DNA of 14,811 bases from Polyangium jinanense. Lineage in GTDB: Bacteria > Myxococcota > Polyangia > Polyangiales > Polyangiaceae. Position numbers and translations under genes: made by a program. Positions 1 to 7,800 of this stretch are shown here, piece after piece; within the stretch, counting starts at the first letter, position 1, and each line of letters starts with the position of its first letter. Location: assembly GCF_028435365.1 (NCBI RefSeq), contig NZ_JAGTJJ010000120.1, positions 1 through 14,811 on the forward strand, given 5' to 3'. Under the pieces are notes generated by a model. The model worked only from the letters and a program-made list of their open reading frames with translations. It ran no database searches and was not told where the DNA came from.

Positions 1-32
1 AACGCACCTCCATGGTCTTGCCACCGGCCTGT

Positions 33-63
33 GGGAAGAACTGCGCATCGCGCAGTTCTTCCC
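33..63. terminator. Perfect 14-bp hairpin, possible bidirectional terminator
   Basis: The arms GGGAAGAACTGCGC (33-46) and its exact complement (50-63) are separated by only three bases. The hairpin lies beyond the three-hairpin repeat and about 90 bp downstream of the broken minus-strand lipoprotein gene. There is no clear T-run on either side, so intrinsic termination is an inference. It could instead be an mRNA 3' stabiliser or part of a larger repeat cut by the window edge. Bases 1-32 hold nothing I recognise. Confidence 0.45.
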
Positions 64-71
64 CAAATGGT

Positions 72-137
72 CCAGGGCTTGCCCTGGTTCGGGTCGAGGG
101 GCGAACAGCCCCCGCGGGGCCCGGGGCAGCGCCCCGG
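72..137 (-). repeat. Three-hairpin intergenic repeat, left copy
   Basis: Three stem-loops lie side by side. Read on the minus strand they are CCGGGGC/GCCCCGG (137-121), GGGGC/GCCCC with a TGTTC loop (112-98) and CCAGGGC/GCCCTGG (87-72). The same order of stems occurs at 14719-14787 on the plus strand, with TGTCC in the middle loop. Both copies follow the stop codon of a gene in the same relative orientation. This points to a dispersed REP-like family that may act in termination or 3'-end protection. The relation between copies is seen directly; the function is inferred. Confidence 0.6.
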
Positions 138-153
138 CTCCACGGTCCCAGTG

Positions 154-225
154 CTCAAGCCGGCGGCTTGCAGAACACGCCGACGATCGTCCCGAGATTG
201 TTCCCGGGTTTGCATTCGGCATACG
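154..225 (-). repeat. 72-bp direct repeat, copy 1 (3' end of lipoprotein remnant)
   Basis: This stretch matches 2279-2350 at 70 of 72 positions, with differences at 176/2301 and 221/2346. Both copies are in the same frame and encode the last 22 residues plus stop of the gene they lie in. The match ends one base past the stop codon. Near-identity at silent positions implies recent DNA copying rather than a conserved protein motif. Confidence 0.85.
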
Positions 226-499
226 TATCCGGTTTGACGAACCCGAAGGCCGTGAACCTCACGCCGAGGCTCGGATGCGAAAGCTCCGCGAGGCGCCCCA
301 TGTCCCGGGACCGAAGGGCCGACAGGCTCGCTTCAATACATGCGTGCGGAGAGCGCGGCGCGGCCTCGACCGACGTTCCGGGTGGAGCCTTGCCGGCAGG
401 GGGAGACGATGCGCCCGCGTGACATGCGGCGAGCAAGAAACAGAGGAACACAACGTGTGTCTCGCATGAACAACCTCCCACTCGCACTTCCCGGTGCAA
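155..499 (-). pseudogene. Broken lipoprotein gene with a C-terminus copied from the FG-GAP lipoprotein
   Basis: The open frame encodes up to 114 residues from a TTG start. It contains a hydrophobic stretch ending in a lipobox (LLAAC, Cys26), a Pro/Ala linker, and a segment around residues 54-90 with a SHPSLGVRFTAFGF motif. That motif resembles the start of bacterial lipoprotein domains carrying an HPxxGVRFSPY-like motif; this is recalled family resemblance. The domain stops abruptly near residue 91, and the remaining residues match the C-terminus of the 838-residue FG-GAP protein. The best start, ATG at 465-467 with GGGAGG six bases upstream, is out of frame by one base. Removing one base near 455 would give MRDTVVFLCFLLAAC, a normal lipoprotein signal. 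I therefore read it as a frameshifted, 3'-replaced remnant. It could still be a short expressed lipoprotein if GTG or TTG is used. Confidence 0.6.
465..479 (-). promoter_or_regulatory. Strong ribosome binding site in front of an out-of-frame ATG
   Basis: On the minus strand GGGAGG (479-474) lies six bases before ATG (467-465). That frame gives only about 45 residues, whereas the lipoprotein signal is in the +1 frame. The site therefore marks the likely ancestral start and supports a one-base frameshift in the signal peptide. Confidence 0.5.
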
Positions 500-568
500 G
501 AAGGAGGCAGCCCCATTCCAGCGGTCGTGACGGCACGCCCGAGGAGGCTCTCCCGAGGCCCGTCAAGC

Positions 569-597
569 TTGGCCATCGCGATTCCTGAAAATCTATC
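569..597 (+). promoter_or_regulatory. Candidate sigma70-like promoter for the Cys-rich protein gene
   Basis: TTGGCC (569-574) and TCTATC (592-597) are 17 bases apart, about 75 bp before the ATG at 671. The match to consensus is modest, and such pairs occur by chance in GC-rich DNA. The 500-670 interval separates a minus-strand remnant from a plus-strand gene, so at least one promoter should lie here. Confidence 0.25.
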
Positions 598-670
598 CCT
601 TTGGCTCGAGAGGTACGTCCTGGGCACGTCGCTTGCAATCTCGTGAGGGCGTGCGCAGGAGGCGCCAATC

Positions 671-976
671 ATGAAGAAGAAGACTCTCGTGGCCATGGTC
701 GTGTCGTTTGCGGCTTCCTTGATCTCGTTTTCCGCCTTTGCCGGGCCCCCTGCGGAACTGACGTTCCCCTCCGAGGAGCCCACCGCGCAGGACGCGGCTT
801 CCTCGGCACAGGAAGAGAATACGGAATCGGCTGGGCAATCGCTCGAAGCGCAGTCTTGCCGCCTCGACGGCTGCAGCCATCGGCATGACGCCTGCACGTG
901 CAGCAATACCGGATGGGCCGGATATTGCGGCACGGGCCGGCATCACCCCGGGTGTCTCTACTGCCGCTGCGATTAG
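671..976 (+). CDS. Small secreted eight-cysteine protein
   Basis: The 101-residue product starts with a clear Sec signal peptide: MKKK, a hydrophobic core, and SAFA before a likely cleavage after residue 24. An acidic Ser/Glu/Ala-rich segment without cysteine follows (about 25-60). The C-terminal core of about 40 residues holds eight cysteines (63, 68, 75, 77, 86, 95, 98, 100) and several histidines (70, 72, 91, 92). AGGAGG at 657-662, eight bases before ATG, fixes the start. The layout of signal, acidic spacer and Cys-rich core suits an exported disulfide-rich or metal-binding protein. I do not recognise the family, and no adjacent gene encodes a maturation enzyme, protease or exporter. A short hairpin (980-992) follows the stop. 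The gene call is firm; function is unknown. Confidence 0.8.
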   Translation: MKKKTLVAMVVSFAASLISFSAFAGPPAELTFPSEEPTAQDAASSAQEENTESAGQSLEAQSCRLDGCSHRHDACTCSNTGWAGYCGTGRHHPGCLYCRCD

Positions 977-1089
977 GCGCCCGGCGTCCGGGTAGCCCCT
1001 CCCCCGCCGCACGGGAGCGGAAGCGGAAGCCGAAGATCCTTTCGCGGTTCAGCCGCAAGCAAGTCAATCCGCTCCATCGGCCTCGTGCG

Positions 1090-1119
1090 TTCACCGTACC
1101 AGACAGTTCGCAATACAAT
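1090..1119 (+). promoter_or_regulatory. Candidate promoter in the 977-1266 intergenic stretch
   Basis: TTCACC (1090-1095) and TACAAT (1114-1119) are 18 bases apart and would give a leader of about 140 bases before the lipoprotein ATG at 1267. A second pair, TTCACG (1230-1235) and TAGGAT (1253-1258), would start transcription almost at the ATG. Both are weak consensus matches and only one, or neither, may be real. The rest of 977-1266 holds no gene I can support. Confidence 0.25.
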
Positions 1120-1266
1120 CGAGCCCGGGTCTGGCCCTCACGGACCTCAGGCCCGGTGTCGAGGGGCGGCGATACCCTCGTGGGGTTTGGGGCAGCAGCT
1201 TCGAGTTCCTGCCTCCTCGAGCGGCGAGCTTCACGGCGATGCAGAATTGTCGTAGGATGGTGCGAT

Positions 1267-1929
1267 ATGAGAACATTTATGCTGTTCGTGCCGATCCTGA
1301 TCTTGGCCGCCTGCACCTCGGAGTCGCGGCAGTTCGACGAGCCCGACGGAGGCAGTGGAAGCACAGGCGGCGGAGGACAGGGCGGCGACGGCGGGGGCGG
1401 CGACGGCGGGGGCGGCGCTGGGATGTGCAACGGTGAGTTGCTTCGGATTTCGAATGTGATAGCGAGCTCGCCCGTCCTGGGCAGTTGTTGTGATACTGCG
1501 TTTGCGGCGCTGTCGGACGGCAGTGGCCTGACCAGTCTCGACCCCATGGGGTTGCACGATTGCGAAGAAGCGACCATGTGGGCGTCGCAACCGCAAGTCC
1601 ACACGGGAACCTTGAACTTCGACCTCGGAAAGGTGTACGAGATCCATCAGGTGGTGGTCTGGAATAGCGCACAGCTCAACGGTCAGCGGGGCGTACGTCA
1701 TTTGACGATGACCGTCTCCGAGGATGAAAGCACCTTCGTTCCGCTCAATGGATCTCCCACCATGCTGGGAATCCGAGCGGTTTGCCCATCCGGCTCGGCG
1801 ATCTTCGACGTCGACCCCCCCCAAAAGGGACGCGCCATCCAGTTCAATATCGAGGATGGCCATAGCGTCGGCGCCGTGACGAATGTCGGGCTGGGCGAGG
1901 TTTGGTTCTTCGGCAAGAGTTGCCCCTAG
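1267..1929 (+). CDS. Lipoprotein with discoidin (F5/8 type C)-like domain
   Basis: The 220-residue product begins with a lipoprotein signal (MRTFMLFVPILILAAC, lipidated Cys16). A Gly/Asp-rich linker follows (27-52), then a C-terminal domain (about 54-220). The stretch from TMWAS to VVVWN, with W105, NFDLGKVYEIHQVVVWN and a later RGVRHLTMTVSED, follows the discoidin/galactose-binding jelly-roll pattern. Such domains usually bind carbohydrate or other surface ligands. Cys54, 74, 75, 99, 173 and 219 could form disulfides. ATG at 1267 was chosen because it begins the signal peptide; the same frame stays open far upstream, but that extension would bury the signal. AGGA at 1254-1257 is the only nearby ribosome-binding candidate. 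The TAG stop lies in the terminal inverted repeat of the following element. Ligand and role are unknown. Confidence 0.85.
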   Translation: MRTFMLFVPILILAACTSESRQFDEPDGGSGSTGGGGQGGDGGGGDGGGGAGMCNGELLRISNVIASSPVLGSCCDTAFAALSDGSGLTSLDPMGLHDCEEATMWASQPQVHTGTLNFDLGKVYEIHQVVVWNSAQLNGQRGVRHLTMTVSEDESTFVPLNGSPTMLGIRAVCPSGSAIFDVDPPQKGRAIQFNIEDGHSVGAVTNVGLGEVWFFGKSCP

Positions 1930-2055
1930 CAGTCTGTGGAATGATCGTCGCGAGCGCCCCGAAGCTAGGGCGACGGAGCGAGGAATCCTGAAGGATTTCG
2001 AGCGATGTCGACCGACGATTCGTGGTGCGCAGCAGATAAGTCCACAGGCTGCTAG
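1926..2055. mobile_element. 130-bp MITE-like structured inverted-repeat element
   Basis: CTAGCAGTCTGTGGA (1926-1940) and TCCACAGGCTGCTAG (2041-2055) are inverted repeats matching at 14 of 15 positions; the mismatch is a G-U wobble in RNA. Inside are nested stems: ATCGTCG (1944-1950) with CGACGAT (2013-2019), CGCCC (1955-1959) with GGGCG (1968-1972), and AATCC (1984-1988) with GGATT (1993-1997). The outermost CTAG on both ends could be a 4-bp target duplication, of the YTAR kind known for some IS5-group elements. Collapsing it to one CTAG keeps the upstream gene's stop codon. No transposase is encoded, so a non-autonomous element or structured RNA is inferred. Confidence 0.5.
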
Positions 2056-2278
2056 CACGACTCTGCCATCCTCACCGATCCGCCCGCGACCTTCGCCCCT
2101 TCACGCCGACCCATCTTCACGCTCTCGAAGGCCGCATCTCCAACACCCTCGCCCCCTTCGGTGGCGGGTCGTGGGTTTTCCCGCGATGATTCGGCAGAGC
2201 GGGGCGAGGCGTTTCAATGAGGCACATGGGCCAGGCTACTGTTCGTAAACACTGGCCCACGGGACCGCCAGGCCGAGC
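2056..2278. other. Intergenic stretch without a supported gene
   Basis: Between the MITE-like element and the end of the FG-GAP lipoprotein gene I find no convincing coding frame. Readable frames lack a ribosome binding site and family resemblance. The only structure is the hairpin at 2227-2259. Confidence 0.5.
2227..2259 (-). terminator. Hairpin downstream of the FG-GAP lipoprotein gene
   Basis: TGGGCCAG (2227-2234) pairs perfectly with CTGGCCCA (2252-2259) around a 17-base loop. On the minus strand it begins about 20 bases after the stop codon at 2280, where a transcript terminator or 3' stabiliser is expected. No T-run follows, so intrinsic termination is uncertain. Confidence 0.4.
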
Positions 2279-2350
2279 CTCAAGCCGGCGGCTTGCAGAA
2301 TACGCCGACGATCGTCCCGAGATTGTTCCCGGGTTTGCATTCGGCGTACG
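2279..2350 (-). repeat. 72-bp direct repeat, copy 2 (3' end of FG-GAP lipoprotein gene)
   Basis: This is the probable donor copy of the repeat at 154-225, matching at 70 of 72 positions. Here the encoded C-terminus continues naturally from the preceding domain (DVTVIPNDDGAYAEC), whereas in the left copy it interrupts an unrelated domain. Confidence 0.85.
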
Positions 2351-4796
2351 CGCCGTCGTCGTTCGGAATGACGGTCACGTCCACTTTGTCGGCCTCGATC
2401 GTGGGCGGCATGCTCCAGTTGCAGGAGACGAGCCGGCATTCGCCGGGCGGCAGCACCTCGACCGTCTTCGCCTCGCAGACCTTCGTCTGCCCGACGTAGA
2501 AGCCCACGGAAAGCCCCGCGCCGACGGGATCGGCCCCGCGGTTGCAAATCGGAGCGCCGATCTCCGCGCCCTGCCCGCCGCACGCGAATTGCGCGCTCGC
2601 GCCCGCCGTGGGATCCCCCGTGGCTGCGCCGTTCGCGTTGCCCGGCACGTTCTGGCGGAAGTTGTTCAGCTTGGGATCGTCCCAGTTGTTCGTCCAGGCG
2701 CTCGTCTTGGGAATGGTCCCGTCCTCGTTGACGTGCGTCACCGCATAGGGATGCTGGTTCCAGATCGTCCGCGAGCGGACCCATTTGTCGTTCGCGTCCG
2801 AGTACACGCGAATGCCGGACACGCCGTGCGGGTGGCCGGCGCGGCAGGTATTGCCATTGCCGGGCGTGCCCGCGGGCGGCTGCGCGCAGCGGAGCCCCTC
2901 CTCGATGCAGGCCGCGTCGTCCTGGGCCGCGCAGCATTGCTTCGTCTCCGAGCAACGACAGAACCCGGCGTCGCACACTCCCGAGACGCAATCGGCCGCC
3001 TTCTGGCAGCGGACGCCCGGGAATTGCGGATCGACGCCGTTCGCGTCGAGCGTCTGGCACGGGATGCCCGTCCCGTCGGGCGAACAAGCCTTGTTCGACG
3101 GCGTGACGAGATCCGCGCGGAAATTGCCGTCGACGTCGGCGATGATGGGGTTTTCGTACCAGGTGCACGACGAGCGATACTGGCTGAAGAGCACGTCGCC
3201 CGTGTCCCCGTCGTACACACGGACGAAGCACTCGTCGCCGTAGACGACCTCGCTCGACCCGTCGGCCTCGAAATCGAAGACGCTGGAGCCCGTGACGTTC
3301 GACGAGAGGTCCTGCGTCGATTTCGACCAGAGGATGTAGCCGCCCGCGGGGCACGCCCCGCCTGCGAAATCACACGCCGCGAGGTTGCATTGCCCGCCCG
3401 GCCGCGGGGACGCACCGCAATCGATGTCATAGATGGTGTAGAACGCCTGCCCGGCGACCGCGACCTCGGGCAAACCATCCCCGTCGAAATCGCTGACCGT
3501 GGGCGGACCACCGCCCCCCGCCCCGGGCACGGCCACGGGCGGCTGCACGAGCGTGCCGTCGATCGCGTAGATCATGACGAGGCTCGACCGCACGACCACA
3601 ATCTCGGGGTTTTGCGCGGGTACGCCGGCGCCGAACGCGCCGAAATCGGCAATGGCCACGTGCCCCGGCGCCGAAGCCGACGCGCCGGGGAAACCCGGCT
3701 CCTGTACCCACGCGCCGCCCGCCCACTCCCAGACGAATTGCCCGTTCGTGAACTCAATGTTCGGATCCTGATCGAGGTTCGCGACCACGGAGAAGAGGCC
3801 CGCGGAGTAACTCGCGTAGCCCGCCGGAGCGCCCGACGCGAGCGAGCCATCGGAGCGCAAGACGGCGCCCTCGCGCAGGATCTCGGGCTTGCCATCGTCG
3901 TCGATGTCGTGAATGGAAGGTCCGGCCCAGCCCACGGGGCAGCGGTGCAGGTTGAAATCGCAGGGGCCGCCCGGGATGCCGGCCTGATAAGGCGCTTTCC
4001 AGAGCAATCCCCAGATGCCGGCCTTTTTCGTGAACGCGAGCGTCGAGCCGTCCGCGCCGTACGCGACGATCTCGGCCACGCCGTCGCCGTCGAGATCCCC
4101 GGACGCGAGCGTGGACGAGGAGACGACCCAATCCACCGCGCCGTCGCCATCGACGTCGGTGCCGCCGAGGTTCGCCTCGAGCGAGCAATCCTTGCCGCTG
4201 AGCACGCGGATGACGCCCTGATCCTCGGTGTAATTGGCGACCACGGTCGGCGTGAACGCCGCGACGATGCTCGGCGGGCCCGCGGCCGCGGGCTTGTTGA
4301 AGTTCGTCACGATCGGCGTGCCCTGCACGTCGACGTGGCCGGGGAACGGATCGCCGTCCGGGGCCGTGCTGAACTCGCATTTGACGCGCGGCGAGAATTG
4401 CCCGGCGGCAATGACGTTGATGCACGTCGGATCGTTCGGCGGCGTCGCGCTCTCCCAAGGCACGCATTGCTTGAGCATCGGCTCGCAATACGTGTCGTTC
4501 TTGCAATCCGCGTCGTTCGTGCAGCCCGCCACCGGCACGCAGACGCCGTGCGAGCAAACCTGCGTCGCGGGGTCGCAGGTCGGATCACACGTGCCCGGAA
4601 ACCCGCCGCCCTGCGACGCGCCAACGGTGAACGTGCCGCCATCGCCGCCCTGCCCGCCCGAGCCCCCCGCGCCCGCCCCCGAGCCCCCCGCGCCCGTGCC
4701 CGTGCCGCCGCCGCACCCTTCGGCCAGCGCGGCCAGGGCGAGCGCAAAAGTGCCCGCCGCAGCGAGCCAGCGACCTTGAACCAATCTCCTTCTCAT
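2280..4796 (-). CDS. Large FG-GAP/VCBS-repeat lipoprotein
   Basis: The 838-residue product has a signal ending at Cys28 (LAALAEGC), a Gly-rich linker (29-65) and a Cys-rich segment (70-112) with repeated CxxxxxC-like spacing. FG-GAP/VCBS-type units follow, with Asp-rich loops at 214-222 (DVDGDGAVD), 234-242, 297-305, 436-444 (DFDGDGLPE), 508-516 and 554-562. These loops normally bind calcium in beta-propeller blades. A second Cys-rich stretch covers about 597-651. The C-terminal part (about 735-838) looks like a CARDB/Ig-type beta domain, which is a weaker call. GAGGAGGG lies five bases before the ATG and fixes the start. It is probably lipid-anchored and surface-exposed, perhaps adhesive. 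It starts 50 bp after the redox-protein gene, so co-transcription is possible. Confidence 0.88.
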   Translation of the reverse strand: MRRRLVQGRWLAAAGTFALALAALAEGCGGGTGTGAGGSGAGAGGSGGQGGDGGTFTVGASQGGGFPGTCDPTCDPATQVCSHGVCVPVAGCTNDADCKNDTYCEPMLKQCVPWESATPPNDPTCINVIAAGQFSPRVKCEFSTAPDGDPFPGHVDVQGTPIVTNFNKPAAAGPPSIVAAFTPTVVANYTEDQGVIRVLSGKDCSLEANLGGTDVDGDGAVDWVVSSSTLASGDLDGDGVAEIVAYGADGSTLAFTKKAGIWGLLWKAPYQAGIPGGPCDFNLHRCPVGWAGPSIHDIDDDGKPEILREGAVLRSDGSLASGAPAGYASYSAGLFSVVANLDQDPNIEFTNGQFVWEWAGGAWVQEPGFPGASASAPGHVAIADFGAFGAGVPAQNPEIVVVRSSLVMIYAIDGTLVQPPVAVPGAGGGGPPTVSDFDGDGLPEVAVAGQAFYTIYDIDCGASPRPGGQCNLAACDFAGGACPAGGYILWSKSTQDLSSNVTGSSVFDFEADGSSEVVYGDECFVRVYDGDTGDVLFSQYRSSCTWYENPIIADVDGNFRADLVTPSNKACSPDGTGIPCQTLDANGVDPQFPGVRCQKAADCVSGVCDAGFCRCSETKQCCAAQDDAACIEEGLRCAQPPAGTPGNGNTCRAGHPHGVSGIRVYSDANDKWVRSRTIWNQHPYAVTHVNEDGTIPKTSAWTNNWDDPKLNNFRQNVPGNANGAATGDPTAGASAQFACGGQGAEIGAPICNRGADPVGAGLSVGFYVGQTKVCEAKTVEVLPPGECRLVSCNWSMPPTIEADKVDVTVIPNDDGAYAECKPGNNLGTIVGVFCKPPA

Positions 4797-4846
4797 TCTT
4801 TCCCTCCTCGGGCGTTCCGTGGAAGGGAGAGATTACCGGAAATGGC

Positions 4847-7800
4847 TCAGTAATAATACACTTGCACCACGTGCAGCGCGACGAGCACGGGCAGCGGCCA
4901 GAACACCACGAGGTGCGCGCGCGACGTGAAGAGACGCCGATCACGCGCCTTCATCGCGCCCCATCGATTCGAAATCGCCGTCACCACGCCCGCAATCGCG
5001 CCGAGCACGCACACGGCGAGGAAATCAATCGATAGCCAGAAATTCAGGTGATGGCCGAGCCTGAGGCCCGTGTGGAGCACGAGCGCGAAGATCGTCGAGG
5101 CGCCGATGATGCCGTGGATCGCCCGGAACATGGGCACGTCGAGCCACGTGAATCGCTTCCAGCGCTTGCGCAGCGAGAGCACGAGGCTCACCACGCAGAG
5201 GCCGAGCAGCACGTAGCCGGAGATTTGCTTCAGCGTGTCGTCCGTGAAGAGGCGCGCAGGACCGAGCCGGCCCGCGATCGTCGTCGGCACCGGCATCGGT
5301 CGCGACGCGACCGCCACGGCCGACAGAAGGAACGCGCCGATCGACGCCACGAGCAGCGGACGCAGCCCCGACTCGGGCGGCACCGCCTCCTTGCGCGGCG
5401 CGACCGACTTGGTGGCCGCGCCCTTCTGCTGCTCGGGCGGCAGCATGCCGACGCGCTTCGGCGGCACCCAGCTCCGCCGCCCCTGCACGTAGCCGTAGTC
5501 GTACACGCCCTCGTCGAGCGCCTTGAACGCGGCCTCCGCCTCCTCGGCGTACTCGTCCTCCGCGTCGTCCTCGACCTCGTCGTTGATCGCGGGCTCCTCG
5601 AAGAACGACGGGAGCGGCGGCAGCGGCGTGATCTGCAGATCCTCGACCGCGCGCGCCGGCTCTTCGAGCAGCGCAGGCGAGCGATCGGACGAGAGGCCGA
5701 CCTCGGCCTCGTCCTCGGGCAACGCGGGCGGCGCGAGCGCGCGGATCGCCGCTTCGAGGCCCTCGGTGACCGAGGGCGTGGGCGGGCGCGAGGATACCCG
5801 CGGCTTGAGGCTCGGCGGGCGCGAGGACGGCATGCGCCGGCTACTCGGTACGCCGCTGTCGGGGGCCTCGCGCATCACGGGCTCGGGCGCGAACGCGGCC
5901 GCCGCCTCGGCGCCGAAGTCGGAGAGCCCGGGCGGGATATCCATGAGCGACAACGTCTTGCGACGCGCGCGTCCGCTGCTCGAAGGCGGCGGGCTGCCCG
6001 GCATGACGATGTTCATGACGGTCGACGAGCGCGGCATCGCGCCCGGGTACGTCGGCCTGCGCTGCGAGACCGGCGCAGGCGTCATCGTGCGGCGCGACGT
6101 GGGCGGCCGATCCTTGCGCAGCGCCGGCCGCTCGCCCATCCGCACAGAAGGCGGGGGCACGGCGACGGGGACCGCGCCGTTCTCGTCCACGCCGAGCAGC
6201 TCCGCGATGAGCGGCTTGCACGAGCCGCAGACCGTGCCTGCACCCGTCTTGCTGCAGAGCGCGTCGACCGTCCCGCAGCCCTCGACGATCGCCAGGCTGA
6301 GCGTACCGCGCGTGACGCGCATGCAGCCGCAGACGACGGCCTCGTCGGCCCACTCGGTGACCTTCTTCGATTCTTCCTTCGCGAAGAGGTTGCCCGTCGA
6401 GCGGAAGCGCCGCATGTCGAAGAACGACATCGGCACGGGCGAGGTGAGCGCGTCGCGGATGCGATCGAGGTTCTCCCAGTCGCCCACGGTGACCGCGCCG
6501 ATGAGCTTTCCCTGGCGCGTCACGAGCTTGCGGTAGACGCCGCCGGTCGTGTAGCGCAGCGCCGACGAGAGCGGCTTGGTGTCGCCGTCGTACTCGCCGA
6601 GCGCGGCGACGGTGACGCCGAGGAGCTTCAACTTCGCGGACTGATCGGCGCCCTTGAACTCCGCGTTCTCGCCGAGCAGGTTCGCCACCAGCACGTCGAC
6701 CATCTGGTAGCCGGGCGCGACGAGGCCGTACGTGATGCCGCTGTGACTCGCGCACTCGCCGATCGCGAAGACCTGCTCGTCCGAGGTCTGCAGCCGATCG
6801 TCGACGAGGATCCCGCCGTTCGGCGCGCACGTGATGCCCGCGGCCTTCGCGATCTCGCCGCGCGGACGGATGCCCGTGGACACGATGATCATGTCGACGG
6901 CGAGGATCTTCCCGTCGTCGAACTCCATCACGAGCCGCTCGGTCTCGTCCTCGAGCGTCTCTTCGGGCTCCTCGTCCTCGACCACCTCTTCCTTCGGCTC
7001 CTCGGCCTCCGGCAGGTCGTCTTCGACGTCGCCGCGCGGCGGGGCGAAGCGGTACGGGCCAGCGCTGCCGGGGGCGAGCTCGCCGGGCGTGACCGACATG
7101 AGGGTCTGCCGCGCCTGCCTCTTCGAGAGCTTCTCCGCTTCCCTCGCGAGCCGCTCGGCTTCTTTCTCGGCTTTCTTCTTCGCGGCGAGGTGCTCCTTCG
7201 TGGAGACCACGCTCTTGATCTTCTTGCCGACCTGGACCTTGACGCCGAGCTCCTCGATCTTCTCCTTGAGCACCCCGGCGCCCTGCGCGTCGAGCTGCCG
7301 CGGCATGAGGCCCGCCGCGACCTCGATGACCTGGACCTCGATCGGATGCAGCCTCCGGCCGAGGTCGTAGATCGCCTTCGCCGCTTCGAGGCCGAGCAAG
7401 CCGCCGCCGATCACGGCGACGCGGAGCGAGCCCTCGATGTGCGCCTCGATGCTGTAGACGTCGTCGAAGGTCCGGTAGACGAAGATGCCCCTGCGGAGCC
7501 GCTTCGAGCCGTCCTCGGCCTTGAGGTGCACGCCCTCGATGGGCGGCACGAACGGCTCGGAGCCCGTGGCGAAGACGAGGCGGTTGTAGGGGACGCGGCG
7601 GCCCGAGTAGGCCTCGACGAAGCTGTGGTCGCGATCGATGCGGATGATCGGATCGTCGAGGTAGAGGTCGATGCCGTGCGACTCGTACCAGTCCTCTTCC
7701 GCGAGGATCAGGCTCTCGCCGTCACGTCCACCGAAGATGTCCGTGAGGTGCACGCGGTCGTAGGCGGGGAAGCGCTCCTCGCCGAAGACCACGATGCGGA

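Noticed and set aside
898..1266. N-terminal extension of the discoidin-like lipoprotein
   Set aside because: It would bury the lipoprotein signal and overlap the end of the Cys-rich protein gene.
1883..2248. 121-residue plus-strand frame through the MITE-like element
   Set aside because: It overlaps the lipoprotein end in another frame, has no ribosome binding site, and its sequence is explained by the inverted-repeat element.
2217..4853. Long plus-strand open frame opposite the FG-GAP lipoprotein
   Set aside because: It mirrors the minus-strand gene, is Arg/Ala/Asp-rich without any domain, and the minus strand has a signal peptide, ribosome binding site and clear repeats.
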